Source: Homarus americanus | Lineage: Eukaryota; Arthropoda; Malacostraca; Decapoda; Nephropidae | Length of the DNA: 64,000 nucleotides | Assembly: GCF_018991925.1 (NCBI RefSeq) | Contig: NW_024737042.1 | Location: 16,812,416 to 16,876,415 of the forward strand | Direction of reading: 5' to 3' | Shown: positions 26,005 through 38,070 of the stretch, piece after piece | Layout of the letters: each line of letters opens with the position of its first letter | Numbering within the stretch: the stretch's first letter is position 1 | Position numbers and translations under genes: made by a program | The notes under the pieces: generated by a model | The model's database searches: none | Seen by the model: the letters and a program-made list of their open reading frames with translations, nothing else | What the model was told of the DNA's origin: nothing

Positions 26005-27108
26005 GTGTGCAACATCAAAAGAGGATCGGCAAAGGCAAAACTCTTAGAAAAATGCAGCCTCATAGTCTGGGATGAATGCACTATGTCTCACAAGTTAGCG
26101 TTTGAAGCATTGGACAGGACCTTGCAAGACATACGAGAAAATGACCAGCTCATGGGTGGCATTACAATGGTCATTGCTGGAGACTTTCGCCAGACCCTAC
26201 CTGTCATTCCTTGAAGCACTCCAGCTGATGAACTGAATGCGTGCCTGAAGGCATCATACCTTTGGAGAAGTGTTCAGACACTCACCCTATCCACAAACAT
26301 GAGAGTACATCTACAAGGAGATCAGGATGCTGGACGGTTTGCAAACCTTCTACTACAGATTGGGAATGGAACTTTCCCTGTTGATTCAGAAGGACAAATA
26401 ATCATTCCTCAAGAATGTGGAAATGTAGTAAAGTCCTCAACTGAGCTCACTAACATGGTCTACCCAAACATTATCCACCACTACAAGGATCACAAGTGGC
26501 TGCGTGAACGCGCAATTCTAGCACCAAAGAATGAAACAGTGGCTGAAATCAACATGATTCTACTCAGACAGCTTCCAGGCAGTGAGACCTCATTCAAATC
26601 TGTTGATACAGTAATCGACCAGGACCAAGCAGTCCCGTACCCTGCAGAATTCCTTAATTCTTTGGAGCCCGCTGGAATGCCTCCTCACCACCTCACTCTC
26701 AAGATTGGAACTCCTATAATGCTCTTAAGAAATCTTTAACCACCAATCCTCTGCAATGGCACAAGGCTGGTGGTGAAGAACATGATGCCACATGTACTGG
26801 AAGCTACATTACTGACAGGAAAAGCTAAAGGAGAGGACGTTTTTATACGATGGATACCTCTCATCACCACTGACCTGCCATTTGAGTTCAAGCGACTTCA
26901 GTTCCCGGTTAAAGTGAGCTTTGCCATGACCATCTACAAAAGCCAGGGACAGTCCCTAAAGATAGTTGGCGTAAACCTGGTTTTTTCCTTGCTTCTCTCA
27001 TGGACAGTTCTATGTTGGATGCTCCAGAGTGGGAACTGGCAAAAATCTGTACATACTTGCTGCTAATGGCAAAACCAAAAATGTGGTCTACCTTAATACA
27101 CTACAGTG
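26005..27108 (+). pseudogene. Helitron PIF1-like helicase C-terminal part
   Basis: One frame runs through 26005-27066 with two in-frame stops (TGA 26212-26214, TAA 26737-26739). Motifs in order: LIVWDECTMSHK (Walker B-type DEC), MVIAGDFRQTLPVIP (motif III), LSTNMRVHL (motif IV region), RAILAPKNETVAEIN, MLLRNL, LVVKNM and FAMTIYKSQGQSL (motif VI). A frameshift at the T run near 26980 moves the last ~40 residues (the SHGQLYVGCSR-type segment) to another frame, ending at 27108. Walker A is absent, so it is 5'-truncated and inactive. PIF1-type helicase followed by a Helitron 3' hairpin identifies the family. Confidence 0.85.
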
Positions 27109-27234
27109 AGACAATGTGGAGCCTCCCGGAGGGTGGCGTCCTACCGTGACCTTGCGAAAGAGCCGCCCGGAGGGCGGCGATTCCGCTAGTATATATATAT
27201 AGTATATACACAATTGTGCCGGTAACTCTGCTCT

Positions 27235-27350
27235 TCATATTTCTCCCAAGCTCCCTACAATACAATAAGGTTTGGTACCCATTCACTGGTAAGTGGACGG
27301 CTGGGAGTGCCTCGGGAGCGAACCAGAGACCACTAGGACAGGAGGTTAGT
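27235..27350 (-). repeat. possible tRNA-derived SINE fragment
   Basis: On the minus strand GGTTCGCTCCC resembles a pol III B box. It is followed by a segment ending TTACCAGTGAATGGGTACC, reminiscent of crustacean tRNA-derived SINEs. No clear A box or tail is visible, so the call is tentative. Confidence 0.35.
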
Positions 27351-27399
27351 GCTGTATCTACTTGCTCGCAGTTCCCGTAATTCAGATACTGGAAATTTT

Positions 27400-27474
27400 C
27401 TTGCTGAATAAAATCGTCTGACGTTAGCCAATTAAAATATTTAAAGTGGCGTCCGGTAGTGAAGGGGTTAATAC
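27400..27474 (-). repeat. dispersed repeat with TTAACCCCTTCACTAC end
   Basis: The reverse complement of this ~70-bp piece matches 45787-45857, both beginning TTAA(C/T)CCCTTCACTAC and ending ACGATTTTATTCAGCA. It is probably the end of a MITE family. The TTAA start would fit a piggyBac-type end, but the opposite end was not found. Confidence 0.5.
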
Positions 27475-28680
27475 TAGCGTAAAAATGTTTCACTTCAGTG
27501 CTCTTCTCTGTGAACTGATAACTCTGCCACTGTGTTACCTGAGTGTAGTAGTAGTAACATTATTGTACACAGTTTGTCACTAACAGTGTACGTTTATTAA
27601 GTTTTCCGGTTCTTGTAACTTACTGAAACATCTGAATGATACTGTGATGTATGTGTTTTAACCCTGACTGTTTGATAAGTTATTTCATATTAGAATTTCT
27701 TTGTTGTCTCTTGGTAAGACATTTTGTACAAATCCCCAAAATAGCTGCTAGAAGTTTTACATTGATCAATTTCTATATAATATTGTTCTTTTCTAATTGC
27801 ATATGACAACAAAATCATAATTTATCATCTTTTCTAATGTTACCAGATTTTCCTTTTCTTCAGATACTTAATGACATAAATAAACCATCTCTTGTGGGAT
27901 ATCCTTCAAGTTATCCCCATCAGCGCTTCTTCAACAACAACTATCACAAAATGGTGTAATAAGTATTTCAAATGCATGGGATGATTTACCTATATTATCT
28001 AAATCTATTATGTTTTCATAAATATCTATCTCTTAGTCCTTATCACCATTAACAAGTGTCTCGTCAAAAAGAGCTGACACTGACACGGTTCCTACACACA
28101 ATAACCATCTCGTGGTCACTCACGACAAGGTCGAGAGGGACAGCTTAACACGGCAAACCTGCAGTACAGCTTTGGGTGTTTTTGAGCCAGGCAGTAATTT
28201 TGATAGCATAAGTTGGTGGCAACAAGCGCATACGAATTTGTTCATCAGCTCTCGGGCAGCCTCAGATGGACCCATCCTCATAGGCCTCAGTTTCCCATTT
28301 TCCTATTCCTGCAGCCGCTGTCCAGCACTGTGCCAGATGTGAAGTTGCAGTGTACATCACAGCTTGTGGTGCTGACCACCATTAATTCTCTCTGTAGATT
28401 CCTTCTTGGGGATACTGTATACTGTTGGGACCTTTTTAGGCTGAAAGTTGTCTCTCATGACTTGGCATTAGTATTGGCGACAAATCAGTGCCTCACACAC
28501 CGTCCTGTCCACACGAGTTGGTCGAATTCACCTCAAGATTGAATAAGTTCACCTTTTCAGTGTTGATATTGCCGTGTTGTTGATTTTTACCTTAGTTTAG
28601 TTTCATTCAATAAACTTCAAATACCAGTAAAATTAATAAACCTAAATAATACGAATGAATTTCAGCATCACACAGACACT
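27475..28680. other. unassigned intronic sequence
   Basis: No recognised gene. Open frames at 28112-28542 (+) overlap in two frames and carry no known motif. Confidence 0.4.
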
Positions 28681-28720
28681 TAGAGAGATATACAGTATAT
28701 ATGCTACACTTGCTATATCG

Positions 28721-31700
28721 CTGTGAGATAAGGACAGGTATACACGCTACACTTAATGCATAACTGTGAGATAAGGACAGGTATACACGCTACACTTACT
28801 GTATAACTGTGAGATAAGGACAGGTATACACGCTACACTTAATGCATAACTGTGAGATAAGGACAGGTATACACGCTACACTTAATGCATAACTGTGAGA
28901 TAAGGACAGGTATACACGCTACACTTAATGCATAACTGTGAGATAAGGACAGGTATACACGCTACACTTACTGTATAACTGTGAGATAAGGACAGGTATA
29001 CACGCTACACTTACTGTATAACTGTAAGATAAGGACAGGTATACACGCTACACTTACTGTATAACTGTAAGATAAGGACAGGTATACATGCTACACTTAC
29101 TGTATAACTGTGAGATAAGGACAGGTATACACGCTACACTTACTGCATAACTGTGAGATAAGGACAGGTATACATGCTACACTTATTGTATAACTGTAAG
29201 ATAAGGACAGGTATACACGCTACACTTACTGTATACTGTGAGATAAGGACAGGTATACACACTACACTTACTGTATAACTGTGAGATAAGGACAGGTATA
29301 CACGCTACACTTACTGTATAACTGTAAGATAAGGACAGGTATACACGCTACACTTACTGTATAACTGTAAGATAAGGACAGGTATACATGCTACACTTAC
29401 TGTATAACTGTGAGATAAGGACAGGTATACACGCCACACTTACTGTATAACTGTGAGATAAGGACATATGCCACACTTATTGTATAACTGTGAGATAAGG
29501 ACAGGTATACACGCTACACTTACTGTATAACTGTGAGATAAGGACAGGTATACACACTACACTTACTGTATAACTGTGAGATAAGGACAGGTATACATGC
29601 TACACTTACTGTATAACTGTAAGATAAGGACAGGTATACACACTACACTTACTGTATAACTGTGAGATAAGGACAGGTATACATGCTACACTTATTGTAT
29701 AACTGTGAGATAAGGACAGGTATACACGCAACACTTCCTGTATAACTGTGAGATAAGGACAGGTATACACGCTACACTTACTGTATAACTGTGAGATAAG
29801 GACAGGTATACACACTACACTTACTGTATAACTGTGAGATAAGGACAGGCATACACGCTACACTTACTGTATAACTGTAAGATAAGGACAGGTATACATG
29901 CTACACTTACTGTATAACTGTGAGATAAGGACAGGTATACACGCTACACTTACTGTATAACTGTGAGATAAGGACAGTATACACGCTACACTTACGTATA
30001 ACAATAAGATATACAGTATACACGCTACACTTACTGTATAACTGTGAGATAAGGACAGGTATACACGCTACACTTAATGCACATAACTGCAGAGATAAGG
30101 ACAGGTATACATGCTACACTTAATGCATAACTGTGAGATAAGGACAGGTATACACGCACACTTACTGTATAACTGTGAGATAAGGACAGGTATACACGCT
30201 ACACTTACTGTATAACAAGATAAGGACAGTATACACGCCACATTTACTGTATAACTGTGATATATAAGGTATGTATACACGCTACACTTAATGCATAACA
30301 AGATATACAGGTATACACGCTACACTTACTGTATAACTGTGAGTAAGGATAGGTATACACGCTACACTTAATGCATAACTGTGAGATAAGGACAGGTATA
30401 CACGCTACACTTACTGTATAACTGTGAGATAAGGACAGGTATACACGCTACACTTAATGCATAACTGTGAGATAAGGACAGGTATACACGCTACACTTAC
30501 TGTATAACTGTAACATAAGGACAGGTATACACGCTACACTTACTGTATAACTGTGAGATAAGGACAGGTATACACGCTACACTTACTGTATAACTGTAAG
30601 ATAAGGACAGGTATACACGCTACACTTACTGTATAACTGTAAGATAAGGACAGGTATACATGCTACACTTACTGTATAACTGTAAGATAAGGACAGGTAT
30701 ACACGCTACACTTACTGTATTACTGTGAGATAAGGACAGGTATACACACTACACTTACTGTATAACTGTGAGATAAGGACAGGTATACACGCTACACTTA
30801 CTGTATAACTGTAAGATAAGGACAGGTATACACGCTACACTTACTGTATAACTGTAAGATAAGGACAGGTATACATGCTACACTTACTGTATAACTGTGA
30901 GATAAGGACAGGTATACACGCTACACTTACTGTATAACTGTGAGATAAGGACAGGTATACATGCTACACTTATTGTATAACTGTGAGATAAGGACAGGTA
31001 TACACGCAACACTTACTGTATAACTGTGAGATAAGGACAGGCATACACGCTACACTTACTGTATAACTGTAAGATAAGGACAGGTATACATGCTACACTT
31101 ATTGTATAACTGTGAGATAAGGACAGGTATACACGCTACACTTACTGTATAACTGTGAGATAAGGACAGGTATACACACTACACTTACTGTATAACTGTG
31201 AGATAAGGACAGGTATACACGCTACACTTACTGTATAACTGTGAGATAAGGACAGGTATACACGCTACACTTACTGTATAACTGTAAGATAAGGACAGGT
31301 ATACACGCTACACTTATTGTATAACTGTGAGATAAGGACAGGTATACATGCTACACTTATTGTCTAACTGTGAGATAAGGACAGGTATACACGCTACACT
31401 TATTGTATAACTGTGAGATAAGGACAGGTATACACACTACACTTACTGTATAACTGTGAGATAAGGACAGGTATACACGCAACACTTACTGTATAACTGT
31501 GAGTAAGGATAGGTATATACGCTACATTTACTGTATAACTGTGAGATAAGGACAGGTATATATGCTACACTTATTGTATAACTGTGAGATAAGGACAGGT
31601 ATATACGCTACACTTACTGTATAACTGTAAGATAAGGACAGGTATACACGCTACACTTACTGTATAACTGTAAGATAAGGACAGGTATACATGCTACACT

Positions 31701-33245
31701 TACTGTATAACTGTGAGATAAGGACAGGTATACACGCTACACTTACTGTATAACTGTGAGATAAGGACAGGTATACATGCTACACTTATTGTATAACTGT
31801 GAGATAAGGACAGGTATACACGCAACACTTACTGTATAACTGTGAGATAAGGACAGGCATACACGCTACACTTACTGTATAACTGTAAGATAAGGACAAG
31901 TATACATGCTACACTTATTGTATAACTGTGAGATAAGGACAGGTATACACGCTACACTTACTGTATAACTGTGAGATAAGGACAGGTATACACGCTACAC
32001 TTACTGTATAACTGTGAGATAAGGACAGGTATACACACTACACTTACTGTATAACTGTGAGATAAGGACAGGTATACACGCTACACTTACTGTATAACTG
32101 TGAGATAAGGACAGGTATACACGCTACACTTACTGTATAACTGTAAGATAAGGACAGGTATACATGCTACACTTACTGTATAACTGTGAGATAAGGACAG
32201 GTATACACGCAACACTTACTGTATAACTGTGAGATAAGGACAGGTATACACGCTACACTTACTGTATAACTGTGAGATAAGGACAGGTATACACGCTACA
32301 CTTATTGTATAACTGTGAGATAAGGACAGGTATACATGCTACACTTATTGTATAACTGTGAGATAAGGACAGGTATACACGCTACACTTATTGTATAACT
32401 GTGAGATAAGGACAGGTATACACACTACACTTACTGTATAACTGTGAGATAAGGACAGGTATACACGCAACACTTACTGTATAACTGTGAGTAAGGATAG
32501 GTATATACGCTACACTTACTGTATAACTGTAAGATAAGGACAGGTATACACGCTACACTTACTGTATAACTGTAAGATAAGGACAGGTATACATGCTAAA
32601 CTTACTGTATAACTGTAAGATAAGGACAGGTATACATGCTACACTTACTGTATAACTGTGAGATAAGGACAGGTATACACGCTACACTTACTGTATAACT
32701 GTAAGATAAGGACAGGTATACATGCTACACTTACTGTATAACTGTGAGATAAGGACAGGTATACACGCAACACTTACTGTATAACTGTGAGATAAGGACA
32801 GGTATACACGCTACACTTACTGTATAACTGTGAGATAAGGACAGGTATACACACTACACTTATTGTATAACTGTGAGATAAGGACAGGTATACACGCTAC
32901 ACTTATTGTATAACTGTGAGATAAGGACAGGTATACACACTACACTTACTGTATAACTGTGAGATAAGGACAGGTATATACGCTACATTTACTGTATAAC
33001 TGTGAGATAAGGACAGGTATATATGCTACACTTATTGTATAACTGTGAGATAAGGACAGGTATATACGCTACACTTACTGTATAACTGTGAGATAAGGAC
33101 AGGTATACACACTACACTTAATGCATAACTGTGAGATAAGGACAGGTATACACGCTACACTTAATGCATAACTGTGAGATAAGGACAGGTATATATGCTA
33201 CACTTTCTGTATAACTGTGAGATAAGAGCAGATATATACGCTACA
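28721..33245. repeat. 43-bp satellite, about 105 units, one GATA motif per unit
   Basis: Unit: ACTGTGAGATAAGGACAGGT then ATACACGCTACACTTACTGTATA (43 bases). Consecutive CTGTGAG starts at 28721 and 28764 set the period. Variants recur at fixed spots (GAG/AAG, CACGC/CATGC/CACAC, TTACTGTATA/TTAATGCATA/TTATTGTATA), with a few shortened units around 29990-30350. Nearly every unit contains AGATAAGG, a match to the GATA-factor consensus WGATAR. A stray single unit lies at about 33868-33905. All ORFs here are repeat artefacts. Confidence 0.97.
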
Positions 33246-34140
33246 CGCTAATGATGGTATTATATTAATACTGAAAAAAATGTAATGAATGGTATTATAA
33301 ACTAAGAGACTAACAAAACAATGAATTCTGTAATAATAATCAATTTACAGTAATATTAAATACAATATTATTATTCTGGTGTTCATGTGAGACAAAGCCG
33401 TTGAAGAATTCTTGTTCTTTTTGACGTTATACTCTTCTGTGATGAACAATGTCTTTCAAATTTAAAGAAAACTGAGATAAAAAATAGTAATAGGCCTAGT
33501 CTTGATATTCTACTAACATTGGTATTTGACTGGTTCGATTTATTTAAAAATTTGGACAGATATATTTTTTTGTTTTTAATATTGGTATTACATTGACACT
33601 GAAAAATGTAATAAATGATATTCTAAACTTTAAGTGACTAACATAACATTCAATTCTGTATTAGTAAGCACATTTACAGTGTATTAAATATACTATTAGC
33701 TATTATTCTAGTGTTCATGACTAAGCTGGTGAATAATATTTTTCTTAACTTTGTAAAATCACGTGAAGTGACGTGACACCAATGTGAATCTTACTGCTGA
33801 TTTCACGGTTTTGAGGCCTCGTGGCTCACATGAGCTCACGTGACGTGATAATAGTGTGTTCACGCCTTCACTGTAGAACTGTGAGATAAGGACAAGTATG
33901 CAAACTCCACTTACACCTCTTACCACCAAAAGGCCGCTATGCCACATTTAATAACCGTGTTGCCATCTAAGAATAATAATATCTGTGGGCACAAAGTTAA
34001 TTATAAGTGTCAGTTTAAGTATCGTCATAATTATCAGTTTATGTATCATAATTATTAGTATAAATGTTAGTATCAACTTAAGTAACATAATTATTATAAA
34101 TAACATTAAATAACACTACCAGACACGTGAACCTCTCTCT
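33246..34140. other. unassigned AT-rich sequence with an internal duplication
   Basis: Two related ~170-bp stretches share ACTGAAAAA(A)TGTAAT and ACAATTCTGTA-type segments (about 33250-33390 and 33590-33730), a degenerate duplication. No gene recognised. Confidence 0.5.
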
Positions 34141-34154
34141 GTGTTTCCCTTTCC

Positions 34155-34193
<39 letters not shown>

Positions 34194-34320
34194 ACTTTTT
34201 ATCTTCTCATCGCCTCTCTCTTTATTTCCCTTCCCACCCCTATCTCTCTCTTCTCATCATCTCTCTCTCCCTCTCCACCTCCCCCTCTCTCTAATTCCCT
34301 CTTTACTTTTTATCTTTCTT
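34141..34320. repeat. CT-rich tract with (CT)n core
   Basis: (CT)n at about 34158-34192 followed by pyrimidine-rich sequence. Confidence 0.85.
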
Positions 34321-34772
34321 TGTGCGTTGCTCGGCGTTCACTGCAGACAAGGTTTAGTCCCCGGTATTCCCATTGATTTCGATACTGGGGACACCATTTG
34401 CGGCTCTGGGCCGGGGATTTATTATCAGGTTTCTTTTTGATTACTGCTACACCTTAGCTTAACTTAACTTTGTATTTTCGACGAGTCATTTACGAATAGA
34501 CCATGACAGATTTTATCGTAAGAGTAAACGAGGAAATTGTTATTATTAATGTTGATTTAATTTTTTTAAAGTATTTTATAATTATTTATATTAAGGAGAA
34601 TTCACATCTGATACTTTGATGTTAACACGTATTCACCATATGTCTCTTACAGATATTCGACTCCAAGAAGATATTGCTTGAGAGTACAGTATGTGTCGCC
34701 GCTCAGGGGAAACAACTCCGGAAAAAAGTATCGACAAGTCTTACAAATTAATTAATATTTTTGTAAGATTCA

Positions 34773-36062
34773 TGTGTGTGTGTGTGTGTGTGTGTGCAAC
34801 ACTGGTGTACGTGTACCACTGGGGTGTGTGTGTAACACTGGTGTGTGTGTGTAACACTGGTGTGTGTGTGTGAGTAACACTGGGGTGTAGGAGTAACACT
34901 GGGGTGTACGTGTAACACTGGTGTGTGTGTGTGTGAGTAACACTGGGGTGTAGGTGTAACACTAGGGTGTGTGTGTGTAACACTGGTGTGTGTGTGTGAC
35001 TAACACTGGGGTGTACGTGAACACTAGGGTGTGTGTGTGTAACACTGGTGTGTGTGTGTGACTAACACTGGGGTGTACGTGAACACTAGGGTGTGTGTGT
35101 GTAACACTGGTGTGTGTGTGTGTGTGTAACACTGGGGTGTAGGTGTAACACTAGGGTGTGTGTGTAACACTGGTGTGTGTGTGTGATAACACTGTGTGTA
35201 ACACTGTGTGTGTGTGTAACACTGTGTGTGTGTAGTAACACACTGGGGTGTGGAGTAACACTGGGTGGCGTGTAACACTGGTGTGTGTGTGTGTGTGTGA
35301 GTAACACACTGGGGTGTGTAACACTGGTGTGTACTAAGGGGTGTGTGTAACACTAGGTGTGTGTGTGTAACACTGGTGTGTGTGTGTGTAACACTGGTGT
35401 GTGTGTGTGTGTGTATGTAACACTGGGTGTGTGTGTGTGTAACACTGGGGTGTACGTGTAACACTGGGGTGTGTGTGTAACACTGGTGTGTGTGTGTAAC
35501 ACTGGTGTGTGTGTGTGTGTGTGTGTAACACTGGGGTGTAGGTGTAACACTAGGGTGTGTGTGTGTGTCACACTGGTGTGTGTGTGTGTAACACTGGTGT
35601 GTGTGTGTGTGTGTGTGTGTGTGTAACACTGGGGTGTGTGTAACACAGGGGTGTGTGTGTGTAACACTGGTGTGTGTGTAACAGTGGTGTGTGTGTGTGT
35701 GTGCAACACGGGTGTACGTGTAACACCAGGATGTGTGTGTAACACTGGTGTACGTGTAACACTAGGATGTGTGTCAAACACTGGTGTGTGTGTGTGTGTG
35801 TGCAACACGGGTGTGCATGTAACACTGGTATGTGTGTGTAACACTGGTGTGTGAAACACTGGTGTGTGTAACACTGGTATGTGTATAAAACTGGTGTGAA
35901 TATAACACCCCTGTGTACGTAACACTGGTATGTGAGACACTGGTGTGTGTGTGTAAAACTGGTGCGTGTAACATTAGTGTGTGTGTAACATTAGTGTGCA
36001 TATAACACTGGTGTGTGTGTGTGTGTAATGCTGGTACGTGAGACACTGGTGTGTGTGTGTAA
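34773..36062. repeat. GT-rich minisatellite, ~1.3 kb
   Basis: Alternating GTGTGTGT runs and TAACACTGG(T/GG)GTG units of 17-35 bp. The His/Thr-rich frames on the minus strand and Cys/Val-rich ones on the plus strand are artefacts. Confidence 0.95.
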
Positions 36063-36065
36063 CAA

Positions 36066-38060
36066 ATGCCACCAATGAGAAGTTTCACAATACTTTCCAC
36101 GACTGGTCAGGCGTAATATGTGCTCGTGGGTCTGAAGCAACTCTTGTCCTGGTGTCTTCTGCTGATCTGTGATACCGCAGCCATGATGTGACATACGGCT
36201 CAGGATTCCACTGAACCAGAGGAGGTCCGTGTAGTTTAACAAACATAAGTGCTGATACATGATTTATGAGAATTCTTGAGCGTGTTGGTGTTATTATCAA
36301 GTTCATGTGACTGAATCCCCTCTCACACTCAGCAGTACTAGTAGGAATAACTTGTGAACAGCTCAGTAATGGCCGTAAATCTTGGGGGATGCGACGTCCA
36401 CCATCCTCCACATAATCTCTGAAGGCATTTATTACAGAGGAAGAAGAAAGCTTAAACCTCTTATAGAGAGATGAAATTGCAGTTCCTCCATAATTAGGCG
36501 GTATTTCAGCAGGCCATTAGTCTTTATCAAAGACACACATTTCATTTAGCAGGGATTTATACATACTTTCAGGTTCAGAAGAATGAGAACCTTTCAAGGA
36601 TGTTGTCGTGAACATACGGTGCTGCAAATTGTTTATGAGACTAGTAAGAAACTGTAGATAATTAATGGAGACAATTTTGTTGTTGCTTACTAAGGTAATT
36701 GCTCCAAACTTCCTCTTTTAACTGCCTCTCGAGCTTCTAGAGTTTTTGTGCCAGGTTGCTTTTTCAGTCTATGCAGTGATCTTATGCTCCGTGGGATCAG
36801 TTTGTCTGCATAAACAATCGTAGTAGTGCGTTTCTGTAAACACTCTGACAGTAAATCAAGTTCATGCAACGTGTCATACATTAGAGCTAAGTCCAAAAGA
36901 AACTGCTCAGAAGAGTCTTTTCAACAGACCTTCGTAGGCTTTTTAGTCACTCCCAGATCTTGTTTTATCCTCCATTGCCTTTTCAAAATGAAAACACAGT
37001 GTTTCATAATTTTGCCACACTGCTGAAACTGTTCGAAACGAGCTAGCTACCCTCCTGGTGCTCAGAACACGGCCTATTTTGCAAATTTGTTGTTCTAGTT
37101 CAGAGGCACATTCAGACAGTTCCTTTTGATTTAGAGGTGATCTACTGTAAACAGAGTACAATTTGTCCATAACTGGTTGAAAATGATTAACTCCATGAAC
37201 TTCTGTCACCGAATCACCTACTGCAAGTTCTAATCTGTGATTAAGACAGTGCCAAATTATCACATCAGGGTAATGTTCCTTGAGAATTGTAGCGACACCA
37301 GATTTGACACCAAGCATTACGCTTTCCCCATCACTAGCAAATGCTAAAAAGGTGTGTTTCAAGTAAGAGTCATCAAAACCATGGTTATTGAGACAGTTCA
37401 ATAGATGCTTATCAATAGTTGCAGCTTTTTGATCAGACAGTTCAATAAGATTTAAAAACATAAAATGGGGATCACCTTCCTTATCACTTTCTCATTTAAA
37501 ATAACTATTAGGGCAGTCTTGATGCTCAGGCTTGTTGATTCATCAACGAGAATATAAATTTTATCATTTATCTCCTTGATATGCTGGCAAATTTTCTTCC
37601 TCATATTAATGGCCATGTGATTAATGATGTCTGTAGCACTAGTGCGGGAATGCAGTCCAAATCCAAAATCAATACCATTTTTGTTTTGAAGTTCCAGTAA
37701 GCCAAAGTGATCAGAGTATGGACTGTCATTCTGAGCTAAATAATATGCAGAACGAAAAATTTAACAAGATGCCTCTAGATGCGAAGCATTCATGGTGTCA
37801 CAGAATTTTCCAAGGGCATCTTCACTAGCTTTATTTTCAACACTTAGAGCAGCATAGTGAGATTTTAATGATAAATTGTGATCAACATTTTTTTTTCTGA
37901 GAGACTTCGATCGGCTCCATAATAGGATACTTGGCACAAATGTCACTCATTTGACAGCCTCGAACCCTGAGAAGTGAAAAGTGTCAGATTGCCAATGTTT
38001 GCACATACTTTACACCCAAGTTTATCATCCTTGAAGTCTAACCAGGGATAAGTTCCATCA
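36066..38060 (-). pseudogene. hAT-family transposase pseudogene (KIAA1586-like)
   Basis: Reading the minus strand: an N-terminal region with VCANIGNL and LKSHYAALSVENKASEDALG (37761-37946), the RNase H-like core (37461-36943: FASDGESVMLGVKSGVATIL, then WHCLNHRLELAVGDS), a middle part with AISSLYKRFKLSSSS, and the C-terminal dimerisation region (36085-36411: STAECERGFSHMNLI, the hAT C-terminal signature). This layout matches hAT transposases and proteins derived from them such as KIAA1586. Several stops and frame changes (for example near 36520, 36690 and 37480) show it is dead. Terminal repeats were not identified; minisatellites border both sides. Confidence 0.83.
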
Positions 38061-38070
38061 TTTTCTATGT

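Larger units (their letters stand above)
25541..27189 (+). mobile_element. Helitron remnant with intact 3' terminus
   Basis: The right end is diagnostic. A GC-rich hairpin, GCCGCCC-GGA-GGGCGGC (27162-27178), is followed 8 bases later by CTAG (27186-27189) and then T, the Helitron 3' end (hairpin, CTRR, insertion between A and T). Just upstream lies the helicase C-terminus. On the left, GTCTGTGTGTTTGTTTG...CGCACGAGAATCTCAGAAACTA (25567-25611) resembles arthropod Helitron starts, but the exact 5' end is not certain. The Rep domain is absent, so this is an internally deleted copy. A 25-bp minisatellite sits near the 5' side. Confidence 0.82.

Noticed and set aside
28112..28542. Two overlapping + frames as a gene
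   Set aside because: Overlapping in different frames and no recognisable domain.
29606..30301. Repetitive peptides (CPYLTVIQ type) as a real protein
   Set aside because: They follow the 43-bp satellite; two full units make 86 bases, so frames drift, and no start or promoter context is seen.
28721..33245. CRISPR-like array
   Set aside because: The units are contiguous 43-mers with no unique spacers, and the context is eukaryotic; it is a satellite.
34650..34730. Extra transporter exon after CTCTTACAG
   Set aside because: Exons A and B already join in phase and continue the same helix; the candidate encodes nothing like the family.
35024..35940. His/Thr-rich ORFs on the minus strand
   Set aside because: Simple translation of the GT-rich minisatellite.
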